DNA from: Mesostigma viride
Taxonomy: Eukaryota; Streptophyta; Mesostigmatophyceae; Mesostigmatales; Mesostigmataceae
NCBI GenBank assembly: GCA_009746045.1
Contig: RPFO01002179.1
Span: 1 to 62,500, forward strand
Length of the DNA stretch: 62,500 bases
Direction of reading: 5' to 3'
Below are positions 11,791 to 21,381 of the stretch, piece after piece. Below the pieces are notes generated by a model. The model saw nothing but the letters and a program-made list of their open reading frames with translations. It made no database searches and was not told the DNA's origin. The position numbers and the translations under genes are program-made. Each line of letters opens with the position of its first letter. Position 1 is the stretch's first letter.

Positions 11791-14700
11791 TTGTCGTTCT
11801 TGTTTGATGCCCATCGTTTTCGTCGTGTCTTTAATGGTGATTATTTATCATTACTCATCCTCAGGGCTTTCGGTGCCGCGGGATTAAGAGGCGAAAAAAA
11901 TCAGCTGCCGTCTGACCAAAGTCTGATGGCGCGATCGGGGCGGGGGGCCGTTTCCGACGGTTCGCGTCCCTTGTCCAATGACGACCGGGAGCCTGCACTT
12001 CGCGGTCTCTGGAGCGACAAGTACATCGAGAACAAGGGGTACAAAATTGCCAATGACATCTTTCCTATCATGGCGGAACGCGTGAAAGCAAACAACCACA
12101 GGACGCCAGAGATGAGCGCGGAGGTTCTGTCTTGCGCAGCTTCAAGACTAAATGCCATGGTGGCGGAGAGCAACGGCATTAAGAAGAGGAAGAACTGTGA
12201 CGGCGGGCTTCCTGAAAATTGGGCGGAATCTCTTCGGGATAACATCAAGAAGGCTTTTGGCGACTTGGGAACATCTGAGAAGGATCGTGGGCTTAGGTGG
12301 GCCTTGTGTGGACTTGTTACGAAGGCAATGGAGGGCGTCCCGGACAGGATTGTGGAGCGCGCGTTCGGGATTGACAGGCGCTTTGTCGCAACTGTTCGGG
12401 GTCACAGGGATGGAATGGAAGAAGGGGAGGACGACCTTTTGATGAGTGCGCCAGAGAGGAGGAGGAGGAAAGACGAGCTTCCGACGGAAGTCATTGCCCT
12501 GATACAAGCGTGCTGGAGGGATGATAACTTGACGCGGGCGTCTCCGAACATGAAGGATGTTCATTGTGAATGGACCAGAAAGGATTACAAACATACACTA
12601 GCGTTTTCGGAGGGTGCGCGCTACTATACTGTCTCCAAGTCGAAGATTTACGAAGTGTTCATTTCCCGCCATCCGGAGTTGAAGCCACCGCGGCGGATGG
12701 ACAGTAGGGAGGGGGGGGGGGGAGGGAGAGGAGGGTGTGAGGGGGGGAAATCAGGTGATTTTGGAGACGGAGGCAGGGATGTCAATGCTACGCACGAATC
12801 AGAAGAGCACAGTTCATGTGGGATACACTACTTTTTGCAAGCATATGCCCGCATGCGTCAAGGGGCGGTGGAAAATGCGGAACTTGTGCGCATGCCAGCA
12901 CCACACTACCATGCAGTCCATGGTTGGGGGGTTGGCCAAATTTCGTGCAACTTTTCATGCCAGATGCGAGTGCGGACCTGAATGCCACGCGTGCGATCAT
13001 GGTAGCCAGCTCGACGTGGGGTCGTCCGTGCCCACATGTTCCATTTTCAAAGCCACTCACACGACAGAGTGGGTGAACAAGTTTACTTGTGAGGTGGAGG
13101 GGATGAGGGAGGGGGGAGGTTCGAGGTCGTCTGTGGGGTCGTCGCGGCCGCAGGTTCAGCCTTTTCAGGGCGAACTTGAGGATCTGCCCATGCATGGGAG
13201 GGTGCTGGACGACGAGGAAGGGGTGCCCGATCATGACCTGGGCGAGGAGTTGGGGGTTTGCTCGATCCGGCGTAAGGCTTGTGTGTTGGGCACTTGCCTG
13301 GCTCCCAAGTGTGGAATTCGGAACTTCATGTTATGCGAACGGGAGGAGGCTTCCAACCACCTGATTTCATGGACCAGATACGAGATGCAGGATGTGCCGC
13401 CGGGTGCGGTTCTTGGGCCAGAGGTAATTTTTAGTGGAGTGGTTGCGCCCCAAGGCGTTTCTTTTGCAATGTTTCCTGAAGTTCTTGGGCCAGAGGTAAT
13501 TTTTAGTGGAGTGGTTGCGCCCCAAGGCGTTTCTTTTTCAATTTTTCCTGAGGTCCTGTCTTTTTTCTTTCTACAGGTCATTGGTGGGTCGAAGTTGATG
13601 TCTTTTCTGTATGTGCACACTGCGCATATGCAGGACGACTGTGACGAGATCGCAAAGGCTGGTGGGCAGCGATTGACGCAAGTCGACGTCAAGTCCACAC
13701 CAACGGAGCTAAAGGAGGCAATTGTGGACAAGTGGCCGGACTTCATCCAGCATTGCTTCAACGCGTGGTGGCAAGCGGACGCCTCCAAGGAATGTCTCTC
13801 AAGGATGCGGGTGGGGGACCTTGTATGCCACACAGATTACGCCGAGAACTACCAGTCTTACACCTATCACAATCTCCAAGCACAGTATTGGCATCCAGTC
13901 ACATTCGTCCTTATGCCCTGGATCGTGCGCTACTTGGATCCAGCGTCGGGAAAGGTCGTGAGAAGGGAGTTTCACTTCATCGGACAGGGCGGAATGAAAA
14001 GGGACGGGCGGGCCCTCCGTTTTGCTATCCTCAAAATCCTGGCGACACTACGGTCAGAAGGGGTAGAGGTGAAGCGCTTCATTGGGTGGTCGGACAATTG
14101 CTCCATGCAGTTCAAGTCAAGGAATGTGATCGCGGAAGTGGCCCGGCTGCTGACGGAGGATCCGCACCTGGAGTCATTTGAGTGGAATTACTTTGGGGAG
14201 CAGCACGGAAAGGGGGAGGTGGATGGAGCTGGTGGGACTGTGAAGTGCATGTTGAGGAGGTGGCACATCAGGGAAGAGAACCAGGACAAACAGACGGCCG
14301 CCCAGTTGGTGGAGAATCTGGCGTCGGGGGCGGTGGGCGGGACCACAACGACCAGGCGTAACTTCTTCGAGTTCCCCGAGGTAATTAAGTGTACAGTCCT
14401 CGTTCAGGGAATAGTTACGCCGGCCGTCGTTTCTAGGGCGTTCTTGGAGTCCTGGCGATCAGGAGTGCTTAATAAAACACAACTAGCTCGATGGTCTCGT
14501 AACTTCAACTTTCCCTTGTGCAAATCTTGTCTTCGACGCGCAGGTGCTTCCTTACAGCCCAGGGCGCGGCGAAATCAAAGGAGTGAAGAAGGCGCACTGG
14601 TGGCGCATGGACAAGTCGAATGTGACGCGCTTAATGCTGCGCCAGTATTCCTGCTATTGTGGCGGTGCGTGCGCCGAGGAAAGGTGGTGGGATTGTCGAA

Positions 14701-15275
14701 AGGAGTGGACCGACATGGACGGCTGGAATGTGGGAGGTGCTCGGATGAAGCTCCACAAACTGGGGGAGCCAGTGCAAAGGAACCCAAACGGACAAGGGGG
14801 GCACGCAGGGACGCGACTGAACAGACTACAGGCAGAGAGGACGATGATGGGAAGGAGACTGAAGCTGCGAGACATTTTTGCCGTCGAGTCCTACTCTGGT
14901 GATGAGTCCCACGATCCAGATCATCCATATTGGCTAGCGGAAGTCTTGCAGGAGCCTTATCAGGTGGCCGCTACTTTCGTGAGGCGAGTGGCCGACAGAA
15001 ACGGCAAGGTCGATAGGGAGTTGTTCCGTAAGGGACAATGGGTGGTGGGGGTGCGCTACTGGGACAGATTTCCGGGTATGGCGACGATGTTCAAAATGGA
15101 CGCCGATGCGCAAGCTGAACAGCCAAACTTGGTCAATTGCTACCTGTGCATGGACGCGGGGTTCGAACACACCATTGTTGTCAACCCAGCTAACAATCGC
15201 CAGGCCATCTTGACCATTCCGACAGACGTCGAGAAACGGCTCACGAACTTGGCCAAGAAGAGACCTGTTGAGTAG
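11791..15275 (+). CDS. DDE-like transposase, 4 segments with 2 introns and one frameshift
   Basis: The model is 11791 to about 12700, frameshift in a G-rich stretch (12700-12740), then to 13423; intron 13424-13576; exon 13577-14380; intron 14381-14543; exon 14544-15275 ending in TAG. The N-terminal third is basic and helical with no firm domain. It is followed by a Cys/His-rich part. The second exon carries the catalytic-looking core: HTDYAENYQ (codons from 13829), W-SDNCSMQFKSR (SDN from 14090) and GEQHGKGEVDGAGG (HGKG from 14204). The last exon has a Cys cluster (YSCYCGGAC) and a chromo/SH3-like stretch ending WDRFPGMATMFKMD. The H.D..EN, SDN...QFK and HGKG..DG.GG set recurs in a broad, poorly named group of eukaryotic transposase-like proteins. 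I infer a DDE-type fold, not a named superfamily. No terminal inverted repeats were found. The frameshift suggests a recently inactivated gene or a sequencing error in a G run. Confidence 0.72.
13410..13553 (+). repeat. 72-bp tandem duplication spanning an exon end and its 5' splice site
   Basis: Two copies, 13410-13481 and 13482-13553, differ at only a few positions. Each contains TTGGGCCAGAG|GTAATTTTTAGTGG, so the 5' splice site is duplicated (13424 and 13496). Because the unit is 72 bp and has no stop, either donor keeps the reading frame. Confidence 0.9.
13424..13576 (+). other. Intron 1 of the transposase gene
   Basis: Begins GTAATTTTTAG and ends TTTCTTTCTACAG. It lies in phase 0 after GAG, and the next exon starts GTC. 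It contains GTGGTTGCGCCCCAAGGCGTTTC, a relative of the cores in the upstream array. Its length (153 bp) is a multiple of 3 without stops, so retention would be in frame. Confidence 0.7.
14381..14543 (+). other. Intron 2 of the transposase gene
   Basis: Begins GTAATTAAGTG and ends CTTCGACGCGCAG, phase 0 after GAG, with the next exon starting GTG, the same local site as intron 1. It contains GTTACGCCGGCCGTCGTTTC at 14413 and CTTGTGCAAATCTTG, both found in the 11130-11790 array. Splicing here restores the frame into the C-terminal exon. Confidence 0.72.
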
Positions 15276-15827
15276 GCCAGCTCGCCCGGGCTTGGTTGGA
15301 CGAGGTGGACAGCCTTGAGAGCACGTGCTTCGTTGTGAGCACTTGCCTTTCAGCCGTGATTTGCAAACGAGTTCCTTGTCCTGAATTGTAAAGCTCGATT
15401 CATGCTCTTTTAAGGAAGTGTATAATATTATCCAGATCATGTATATATTTAGATCTAGACCTGAGTTCAAATAACATTTCTTAGAGGGCTGAGATGCGCG
15501 AGGTCCAGCATACATGTATATATCCATGGAGACATGTTACAAACTCAAATGTTTCATTGTACGTACCACTAGCTCGTCGACGGGGGTATCCCATGTAATG
15601 TATGATTTATGAATTAATTAATCGCTTAATTGTACAATTTAAATGGATCATGAACTTGTCAAGTGGCCTAATTTGGTTTATTTGGTTCATCATTTATTGA
15701 TGTCAATCATTCTTAATTGAATCTCGAGCAATAGCAATCATGAAGCACATCCTAATCATGTGATTCGCATAATGAGAATAGGCAACAAGTGCTAAGTACT
15801 TTGAGGAATGCGGGGTTGGTCAGGTTA
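15276..15827. other. AT-rich region, no gene seen
   Basis: Presumed 3' flank of the transposase gene and 3' flank of the minus-strand gag region. No pol-like sequence, LTR end or inverted repeat recognised. Confidence 0.5.
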
Positions 15828-17170
15828 TTATAGAGCTAGAGCTACAAACGGCACATATATTGCAAACTTTGCGCTCCAGGCATGGAATTTCAAAAGTACC
15901 AAAATTGGAGCAGTAGATGTTGGGGACGCCCTAAAACGGTAGGCAGAGAACTGGCGCTTTACTTCACGCAATAAGGGTCTACTGAGGCCCTGAAGGAAGC
16001 GGGCACGTACTTCTGCGCCCGACAAATCCCTAATTCGTACCATCTGGGCATCAAACTCTTTCATATATTCTTTGAAGGATTTGGTACCCTGCTGCAAGGT
16101 ACCAAAGGCTAATCTATCCTGCCAATCTGCATCGGGAGGGACTAAATGGTTCTCTAAACGCTTAAACAATTCTGCTACAGAGTTTGGGTAGGCATGAGAA
16201 GCAAGAGACTCACACTGGATGAGGTTAGCAAGCTCAGGAGTAATGCAGGTAGTAAGATAATGAGGAACTAGTACAGCATCAGAGAGGCGCCACCTATTGT
16301 GGTTCTGCCAAGACTCTGTGTTCTGGGTGAGCAACATAATGAAAGTGAAAAACTACAGACCTGTTGAGGGGTAGACTTGACATCCAGCTTAGGAAGGTTG
16401 GCAAAGAGGGGAAGAGCAGGAGGCTTAGGGGGATTAGAAGAATCAGTTTTTCCCATAGGGCCACTATCTTCCACTGCTACATAAGCGGGATAGAAGGAAG
16501 GGATAGGAAAAGTTTTGGGTAGGGGTCTAGAGGGAGCCACCGTTTCAGGATGGTGCCCATAGGAGAAGGGAACAGTATATTGCTCACGAAGAGAGGAGTA
16601 GGCAAAATGATCATAATTCCTATCATCTAGGGGCATGGTACTGAAATCATTATTAACTTCTAGATCAGCCACACGGGTAGGGACCTGGGCAGCCTCATAG
16701 GCCGTCTCAGGGTAGGACCAGGAAGCAGGTGGGTAAAAGGGAACTGCACTGGGGCGCCCAGAAGGGCCGACAGGGGCAGAGGTACGACCCGTGTTAAAGG
16801 CAGGCATGGAAGGCACAGGGTGGGAAGGAGGTCTAGAAGCATTGTTAGTGAGTGAGGACCTGCTGGAGGGGTGAGCCAAGGTTGCAGAAGGGGCAGGGGC
16901 CTGGTTCACAGCAAAAGAGGGTTCATCACTAAATCTGACTTGTGAAATACGTTGTTCATAGGTAGGTGGGGTGATTGAGGGACGACGGCGACCACCAGTA
17001 ACAGGAGAAGGAGGTGAGGTACGCAGAATACCTTGAGGAGTGAGATGGTGTACCGTTTCCAAGGAGTCCCGTCGGTTACCACGAGTATTGTTAGTGTTAT
17101 TATTAGTAGTAGTAGTAGTAGTAGTATTATTGGTAGGTATAGGCGACATATCTCCACCCACTGGATCCAT
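15828..17170 (-). CDS. LTR-retrotransposon gag-like protein, partial
   Basis: The frame starts with ATG at 17170. The first ~265 codons are low-complexity (poly-Thr/Asn, Pro- and Ser-rich), ending in LPLFANLPKLDVKSTPQQ. A 38-nt GT...AG segment (16360 down to 16323) separates this from the second part, in another frame, which starts NTESWQNHNRW and continues with the helical Retrotrans_gag pattern (YLTTCITPELANLIQ, F.RLENHLVPPDADW, F..YM.EFDAQM, FLQGLSRPLL.EV). The product would be the capsid-like structural protein of a Ty3- or caulimovirus-related element. It stops at 15828 before any zinc knuckle, protease or polymerase, so the element is truncated. The 38-nt gap could be a very short intron, a small insertion, or a frameshift site. 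Confidence 0.7.
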
Positions 17171-17264
17171 CTTTAAATAAGTAAAGGAATAGGAATCTAG
17201 ATGAAAGCAACAAAGGAAAAAGGAAAAGCTTTTAATGTCCTACAACAAAAAAAAACAATTTAAA

Positions 17265-17669
17265 TCAATCCTTTTTAGCAACAGTAATGGATAGGGAGCC
17301 AAACTCCAAAGTGAAAGGCATATCTAAGGTAGATGAGGATGCAGCCCGTTTAGGGGGGGACGAAGGAGGAGATGGAGGTGGTGTGACGAAAACAAGACTA
17401 TCTACAGCAGGACGAGCATGAGGAGAAGGACGAGAATGTAGACCCAAATCTGATTCACTATGATTTAAGAGGTAGGTCTGAGCTTCTTCAAAGGACATAA
17501 ACTTCTTATATTTGGAGACATTATAAGTACGCGACTGAACGAACTTCCTAGCATCGGCCCACGATAAGAAAATAGATGCCCATTGAGGGGTAATAACTAC
17601 GTAATATTTCGCTAAGCTATTATTACTAGTCGAATGAGAAGGAGCAGGAAAAGGACGTCGCTGGCTCAT
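17265..17669 (-). CDS. Viroplasmin-like (RNase H1 N-terminal-type) domain protein
   Basis: Protein of 134 codons with ATG at 17669, lying 94 bp upstream of the gag frame on the same strand. Residues ~20-70 (YYVVITPQWASIFLSWADAR, then KFMSFEEAQTYL) match the small Trp/Lys-rich fold shared by caulimovirus gene VI products and the hybrid-binding domain of RNase H1. In those families it binds RNA or RNA/DNA hybrids. The rest is Ser/Pro-rich. A separate leader ORF of this kind before gag is unusual. I infer an element-encoded accessory nucleic-acid-binding protein. Confidence 0.62.
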   Translation of the reverse strand: MSQRRPFPAPSHSTSNNSLAKYYVVITPQWASIFLSWADARKFVQSRTYNVSKYKKFMSFEEAQTYLLNHSESDLGLHSRPSPHARPAVDSLVFVTPPPSPPSSPPKRAASSSTLDMPFTLEFGSLSITVAKKD

Positions 17670-18444
17670 GTTAACGCACCTGGTAGGTCTTGAGTAGTCA
17701 AATGAGGAGAACGAGGAGAAGGCGACTTATCTCGGGTGTCTGAAACCGAACCAGATTGACGACGCACGCAGGGACGAGGTTTCCAGCGCCAGGTGGTCGT
17801 AAGTATCCGGTTTCAAGAATTCTGCGTCCGGCGATGGGTCGTCTAAATACAAAGCAGGCAAGATGCAGAAAAAGTGTAATCTACGAGACGCTAGTCGTCT
17901 CTCTACCGTAGAACCAAAACCATCACAGGTCTTTCTACGACAGTAAGCAACATTTCTCAGGAAAACAAAACGAGGAAAAGGAGCTATCTATAAAAGGATT
18001 TTCCGCTTCGAGCAGGTCTATCTTCTAGGCAGGGCGTGTCCCGAATCGGGCAGCACTACCCCCCCAGCTCGCAGGCGACCCGCCCATTACCTGTCAAGTA
18101 GGTGTCGTCTTCATTTTCCCAGCCGCGGAAGGGTTGATTCAATGACGTATGTTGCAGAGGATCGTCGTCTCGCTCTCTATCTAAACTACCTCCGAGTCCA
18201 TTGTTACGCCGCAAGCCTCTACCGCCACCTCTACCTCTACCTATCCTGATGCTACCTAGACTAGTAAGGCCGCCTTTAGTTAAACTATAGCGAAAGACGA
18301 ACGAGACGAGCCAGATCTCAATGCATTTACGTATGTGCTACTGTAATACGCCATAAGCCATTTAACCAAACCCGTTTACTCCAGGAATAGAGGAAGGAAA
18401 CACAACTACACTGCCGTGACCCAAGCTAATATGTGTTAATTCAT
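17670..18444 (-). other. Presumed leader/LTR region of the gag element, unresolved
   Basis: Upstream of the minus-strand gag region. Contains short inverted stretches (for example near 17880-17935) and a TATA-like motif on the minus strand near 17990. I could not define LTR ends or a primer-binding site. The right side stops at transposon A. Confidence 0.35.
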
Positions 18445-18448
18445 TTAA

Positions 18449-20767
18449 GGGGACGTGCGCCCGCCGAATTTTTTGGCGCCAAAAATATTCGCGGTACCGC
18501 CGTGAAGTGAAAAGTGGGTGCACGGTGCGCGCACCCCTTGCGGAAGTGGCCATGGCGACTGCGTTTAGGCGAAACTAGCAATGTAGGGCTAGAGAAATGC
18601 CAAAAAAATGCTCGAATGTTGGAGACGATGATTTAATGATGTTGGGTTGTGGCGGCAAGTTGCTGGTTTACAATATCGCTGCTTTCTTTTACTGCCATCG
18701 GCATGGGGGGTAAACTGCATTTTTTGGTCGCGCGGAATAAAATAGGATTCGTGATAGCGGCAGTGAATTCGCAGTTTTGGGGGGCTTTTTGACCGTAAAC
18801 GATGCATTAATATCGGTAGCATCGAATTCCAAACCAAACTGGTGCTATTTGCTACATTTTCGGCTATTCTCGGTAAGTAATTCTTCAGGCCTGCGCAGTG
18901 CATGTCGGAACCTTCCATGGAAGAACGGCCGTTGTTGCGCGCCTGGGCGAGGGATCTGCGAGGGACAGGTATAGATTTGTCGCGAACGTTATGTGCTATC
19001 AGTTCTTTCTTCTATGAGCTCATCGTTCGAAGCTTTTTTCGTTCTTTTTGGGCAGTTTCCGCCAGCTAGCTCGCCGTTGCTTGCCGTGGTGTTGTCGAAT
19101 ACCTGGCAGATTTAGATTGTTTTCGCTGACGTCGTGGTCAGGGCCGCTTCAGTCGAAGCCTATATCTTCTCGGGAAGGTTTAAGGCTTTTCATAAAACGT
19201 GTTCTGGCAAGGATGTTGTGCATATGGACGCTTCTTGTTGTGTGAGAGTGACGCACCCTCTCTTCGCAGCGGCATCACAGCGCTCATGCGCTGGAGGGCC
19301 GCCAATGGTTTCTTTCCATTTTATCGTGCAGGGGAGGAAGTGTTTTATTGACGATCATGTTGGAGATATTGCATTTGTGTGACTGCATGTAGATAGCTAC
19401 CACCATTGGTTTATTTGAGCTTTCCCTTGATATCATCATGTGAAAAGACTGCAATGTTCTGAGCCAACCATGGTTGACTGCATGCAAGCTTTGTATGCCA
19501 TGATCTCCTTGGTTCCTTGCCCTCCATAGTTCCAGTTTGTTGCCCATCTCAGGTAGGGCAGTTCAGGAGTTGTTGCTGTGTTGATTAGCTTGGTTGGCAT
19601 CAACCTTACACTCTAACCTGGGAGAAACATAGAAAATGCTGGTAAGGCATTTTAGTGCCATCATCATTATTGCTATTCACATGCTTATAAGTCTGGCCAT
19701 GCTCGAGGGATGGTTAAGGGGTATGAGGTGTGTGGCCAACCCTGTGTACTTCATAACATATTCAGCATGTATTTGATGCATGTTGGATGGCATGTAAAGT
19801 GTAATTGTGTTTATACTTGGTTACTGAGTGGTGCTTAGCGCCTGTCCGGTGGTCGTCTAGGAAACTCATCAGTGCGTGTCACAGTGACCCCCAACCTTGA
19901 GCATGTTGAAGCGTGGCCATCGCTGGGATGAGGGCAAGGTAGATGCCCAGAGGGGCCAGGTCACCTACAGCAAGGGGGTGCACTATGGGGGTGTGGGGGC
20001 TGCTACTGGGGGGCGGGGGCGGGCAGCAATGAGGATGATGATGACACTGCACACATCCCTTGCTTGCGCTGCTCTAAGACCGATGCATCTGATGATGACC
20101 CTTTCTTGCTGTGCAGCACACCCGGGTGCGATGGGGGGCTCCACCTGAGCTGCACGGTCCCTCTCCTGCCCAGCGTACCTGATGGGGACTGGTTCTGCCC
20201 AGTTTGCTGCGGGGAAGACTGTGATGATGGCAGTGATAGTGACAGTGACTAGTATAATGGACGCCCAGGTGGCATGCTGCCAAAGAGCATAACTTCCACA
20301 CCGCTTGTCCAAATGCAGCCAGATTTTGCGAGCGTGTGTGTCGATGACTAATGGAATTTTAAATATCATGTTTGGCCCATTTCACATGTGTTTGGTATTT
20401 TATTATTTTTGGCATGTGTGAAAAACAGCGTTTTTGTACTTGCAAGAGCATAAAAATTCTAAAGCATGTCAGATATGGGTTGTGAGTGGCTCTAATTTTT
20501 GGCCACCCACGACCTGCTTGGAAAATATCATGGCTGGCCTGAATTGATGTGTGCATTGGCTGGGGCATACTGTGCCCTAATTAGCGTCTTTTTCTATTTT
20601 TAGCGCGATACCGGCGCGTGGTTGGGGGTAGAACCTTCAATGAATGCATGGATAACTCACTAAACATGTTATTTAGGGCCCCTAATCATGGCTGGGCATA
20701 ATTCAATTGAATTCATATTGAAACAAGTGTATTCCAGTTTTGGGGGGTTTTGGTGGCACACCTCCCC
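18449..20767 (+). mobile_element. TTAA/GGGGA-family transposon, copy A
   Basis: The left terminus GGGGACGTGCG follows TTAA (18445-18448). The right terminus ends GGTGGCACACCTCCCC at 20767, matching in inverse the GGGGAGGTGGCACCCC end of the copy at 34226. Near the left end lie the family blocks CCGAATTTTTTGGCGCC and GCGCGCACCCCTTGCGGAAG...GCCATGGC. Near the right end lie GTGCATTGGCTGGGGCATAC and GCCCTAATTAGCGTC. The right flank reads GTGG, not TTAA, so that side is rearranged or mutated. The copy is about 400 bp longer than its relatives and contains a PHD-finger frame. Confidence 0.8.
19932..20252 (+). CDS. PHD zinc-finger fragment inside transposon A
   Basis: The frame is open from 19932 to TAG at 20250-20252. 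It encodes SNEDDDDTAHIP, then a canonical C4HC3 PHD finger at 20061-20207: CLRC, CSTPGC, H..C and CPVC, with the hydrophobic DDPFLLC and the VPDGDWFCPVC signature. An acidic Asp/Ser tail precedes the stop. PHD fingers bind histone tails. At the C-terminus of a TTAA transposase the finger could parallel the cysteine-rich tail of piggyBac proteins (inference). The upstream part is Gly-rich and blocked by a stop at 19929, so only this terminal piece is recognisable. It is probably an exon or relic of the autonomous element's protein, or a captured host exon. Confidence 0.72.
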   Translation, partial: GQGRCPEGPGHLQQGGALWGCGGCYWGAGAGSNEDDDDTAHIPCLRCSKTDASDDDPFLLCSTPGCDGGLHLSCTVPLLPSVPDGDWFCPVCCGEDCDDGSDSDSD

Positions 20768-20988
20768 GTGGTGGCACACGCCGAGTGACCACACAAGGAG
20801 TGGAACGTGCATAAATGGTCACCAACGGTCCAACAGGCTCGGGCCGACCTGGCCCTCGCCTGCAGAAACACAGAAACACAGGCAGGTGCACAGATGCACG
20901 CCGGTCCACTACATTCTACCAAAGGATAAGGACCACTAATAAAGTACGCGGCGCGGCGCCCAAAGGCACCCAATATACCACAGTACTG

Positions 20989-21333
20989 TTACGAGGACAA
21001 TAATGTCCCAGCTAGGACTACACGTAAACCTAGGAACAACCGAGGCCAAGGACCTAATTTACGTCCGTAACTACAACGAATTGTTACGCGACGTAACAGG
21101 GGGGCCTGCCAGGGCTTGTGGTCAACGTGGATGACCGCCCCCCTCCAGTATACCGGCTTCCCCCGTGCGCTCTGCCGGAGCTGAAGGTAGGTCGGCCATA
21201 GCTCGCGTCGCCGCTGGTGCTGGGCCAGGGTCAAGTCGTCGTCCAGCGTGAAGCGAGTCTCCGAGAGCTTCTTGCGGCATTTAAGGAATGACAGCTTGTG
21301 TGTCCGCCATATGTACTTAAAGGTGACCCCCAT
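20989..21333 (-). pseudogene. LINE ORF1-like C-terminal domain, fragment
   Basis: Minus-strand frame with FTLDDDLTLAQHQRRRELWP and KPVYWRGAVI, the same domain as at 33154-33414. In L1-like elements this type of domain follows the RNA-binding fold of ORF1, which coats the element RNA. The fragment ends at the microsatellite-like ATGGATGGATGG before 21361. The 220 bp to its left (20768-20988) hold nothing recognised. Confidence 0.55.
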
Positions 21334-21381
21334 GGATGGATGGATGCAAACAGTCCTATACCGGTCTAATCTATCTATATA

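Noticed and set aside
20761-20771. TTAA duplication at the right end of transposon A
   Set aside because: The flank is GTGG; the end itself is recognised by similarity only, so no TSD is claimed.
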